The position numbers and the translations under genes are program-made. A stretch of 64,000 nt of DNA. Source: Limisphaerales bacterium (GTDB taxonomy: Bacteria; Verrucomicrobiota; Verrucomicrobiia; Limisphaerales; SXTU01). Shown piece by piece: positions 62,923 to 64,000 of this stretch. The notes beneath the pieces are model-generated. The model was given only the letters and a program-made list of their open reading frames with translations, searched no databases and had not been told where the DNA came from. The DNA lies in the NCBI GenBank assembly GCA_009773355.1, contig WRPG01000023.1:1-64000 (forward strand), given 5' to 3'. Positions within the stretch are counted from its first letter, which is position 1; the number at the start of each line of letters is the position of its first letter.

Positions 62923-62961
62923 GTCATATGACCGACACGCTTGTCGGTCATATGACCGACA
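62923..62961. promoter_or_regulatory. Double palindrome, likely operator
   Basis: TGTCGGTCATATGACCGACA at 62942-62961 is a perfect 20-bp palindrome; 15 bases of it (GTCATATGACCGACA) recur at 62923-62937, so the two together make a 15-bp perfect inverted repeat with a 4-base loop. Lies 5 bp after the stop of the response-regulator gene and upstream of the pseudo-receiver gene. Not T-rich, so a Rho-independent terminator is not supported. Confidence 0.5.
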
Positions 62962-62966
62962 AGGCT

Positions 62967-63713
62967 TCAAGCCCCGTCGGCGCGGCGCGAAGCCGCCGAG
63001 GGCGGGATCAGGCCGCGCGCCACCGCGTAGCGCGTGAACGCGGCCACGCTGTGGAGGTCCAGCTTGCGCCGCAGGCGCTCGCGGTAGGTGCGGACACTGG
63101 CGAACGACAGTTTGAACCGCCGCGCGATCTCCTTGCTCTGCGCGCCGGTGGCGATGGCCGCGAGCACATCCAGCTCGCGTTCGGACAATTGGGCCGTGTC
63201 CGCCGGCGTCAGCCCGCCCAACATCTTGGCGGCCACCTGCGGGCTGAAGAACGCCTCGCCGCGATGCACCGCCTCGATGGCGCGCACGAGTTCGGCGGGG
63301 GAGGCATCCTTGAGCACGTAGCCGCGCGCGCCGCAGTGGGTGACTTGGGAGACGTATTCCCGGCGGTCGTGGACGCTCAGGATGAGCACCCGGGCCGCCG
63401 GCGCGACCACGCGCAACTGGGCGGTGGCTTCCAACCCGGAGATGCCCGGCAGGTTGATGTCCATGAGCACCAGATCCGGCTTGCGTTTGGCGGCCAGGCT
63501 CAACGCCTCCTCGCCGCTGGCCGCCTCGCCGACGATCTGGAGGCGCGGGTGCATCGCCAGGCAGGAACGCAGCCCTTCGCGCACGACGGGATGATCATCC
63601 ACGAGCAGCAGCCGGATGGCCGGCCCCGGCGCAGTGGCCTTGCTGCCCGCCGGCTTTGCCCGCGTCCGGCCGCCGGCCCGGACGGGCGTCCGGGGATGCT
63701 TGCGCTGGCTCAT
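62967..63713 (-). CDS. NarL/FixJ-type response regulator
   Basis: 248 residues from 63713 (MSQRKHPRTPVR), overlapping the stop of the kinase by 4 bp. Basic N-terminal tail (1-32), receiver domain with acidic pair LLLVDDHPVVREGL, phosphoacceptor Asp85 in LVLMDINLPGISGLEA, Thr/Ser switch ILSVHDR and Lys in YVLKDAS, then a LuxR HTH (LSERELDVLAAIATGAQSKE through SFASVRTYRERLRRKL). DNA-binding output regulator of the two-component pair that ends at 63710. The unusually long basic N-tail of about 32 residues is not part of the receiver. Confidence 0.93.
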   Translation of the reverse strand: MSQRKHPRTPVRAGGRTRAKPAGSKATAPGPAIRLLLVDDHPVVREGLRSCLAMHPRLQIVGEAASGEEALSLAAKRKPDLVLMDINLPGISGLEATAQLRVVAPAARVLILSVHDRREYVSQVTHCGARGYVLKDASPAELVRAIEAVHRGEAFFSPQVAAKMLGGLTPADTAQLSERELDVLAAIATGAQSKEIARRFKLSFASVRTYRERLRRKLDLHSVAAFTRYAVARGLIPPSAASRRADGA

Positions 63714-64000
63714 GCCTGCTTGGCCTTTCCCCGGGCGGGTGACAACGGCGCCCACGCTTCAATGACGCTGCCTTCGCGCGGCACGGACTTCACGGTCACG
63801 GTTCCGCCGATGAACTCCGCCCGCTCGCGCATGTTGACCAAACCCAGGCTGGAGCGCGAGCCGCCCGTCCGCTTGCGCGCCGCCGTGAAGCCGCAGCCGT
63901 CGTCGGCGATGCGCAGCAGGACACCGTCCACCTCCCGCTCCAGCTCCACCGTGATGCGCGTGGCTCCGGCGTGCTTGATGACATTCGTCACCGCCTCTTG
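63710..64000 (-). CDS. Sensor histidine kinase, C-terminal ATPase part (partial)
   Basis: Only the last 96 residues are inside the window. They hold the HATPase_c N box (QEAVTNVIKHAGATRITVEL), the G1 box IADDGCGF and a GLVNMRERAEFIGGTVTV G2 segment, as in NarX/DegS-type kinases with HisKA_3. The stop overlaps the response-regulator start by 4 bp (ATGA). Sensor and dimerisation parts are beyond the window end. Confidence 0.92.
   Translation of the reverse strand, partial: QEAVTNVIKHAGATRITVELEREVDGVLLRIADDGCGFTAARKRTGGSRSSLGLVNMRERAEFIGGTVTVKSVPREGSVIEAWAPLSPARGKAKQA

Noticed and set aside
62923-62961. Rho-independent terminator after the response regulator
   Set aside because: Strong stem but no T run on the relevant strand; listed as a likely operator.

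Overview
The window is high-GC bacterial DNA with short intergenic gaps and many 4-bp stop/start overlaps. The gene content points to Verrucomicrobiota, probably a Limisphaerales/Pedosphaera-like lineage (inference from families, no search run). Indicators are a large secreted propeller-HEAT-cytochrome c protein of the PVC type, a sulfatase, a DUF1080 protein, a Tat-exported Gfo/Idh/MocA oxidoreductase, M81 and enolase-superfamily enzymes, a glucose/sorbosone-dehydrogenase-like propeller fused to an isomerase-like barrel, and a tmRNA. No rRNA operon, IS element, transposase, integrase or CRISPR array was found.

Layout. 1-10.3 kb: HEAT-repeat protein tail, MFS transporter, double-domain secreted esterase, M81 peptidase-like protein, MR/MLE enzyme and a secreted copper-radical oxidase. 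10.4-13.8 kb: hemL, a small unknown, ruvX, truA and trmL, partly translationally coupled. 14-19.9 kb: pilB-pilT-pilB-pilC, a type IV pilus/type II secretion motor set without pilins. 20-25.4 kb: pyrE, a UbiD-family decarboxylase, a two-gene nucleotidyltransferase module bracketed by a decayed copy of the ubiD 3' end, PIG-L deacetylase and sulfatase. 25.6-31.6 kb: tRNA-Asn, giant cytochrome protein, class V aminotransferase, secreted unknown, tRNA-Leu. 31.7-37.4 kb: lipoprotein chorismate mutase, MEKHLA protein, phosphodiesterase lipoprotein, SDR, DUF3800 protein, LarA-like racemase, small exported protein. 37.5-42.9 kb: MoxR ATPase, DUF58, transglutaminase and a HELTH membrane protein. 43-46.6 kb: the three-domain exported protein. 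47.2-48.6 kb: a gene-free island of nested repeats including twenty 21-bp units. 48.6-57.3 kb: argS, cNMP-binding protein, oxidoreductase, DUF1080 protein, secA, WYL regulator. 57.7-59.4 kb: a protein with eight identical-spacing C-x2-C-x19-C-x2-H zinc modules. 59.6-64 kb: NHL propeller, alpha/beta hydrolase, ssrA, pseudo-receiver, LuxR-type response regulator and the end of its kinase.

The most unusual theme is the density and variety of inverted-arm repeat elements. At least a dozen sequence-unrelated elements share one plan: two arms, often built from 7-12 bp sub-repeats, facing each other around a short centre. Several lie in frame inside genes (hemL, the cytochrome gene, the three-domain gene); simple sub-repeats also sit in ubiD and supply the hydrophobic core of the sulfatase signal peptide. 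The 21-bp array is the same plan at large scale: nine units in one orientation followed by eleven in the other with the 21-bp phase kept. No REP-associated transposase is present in the window, so any mobilising factor must be elsewhere.
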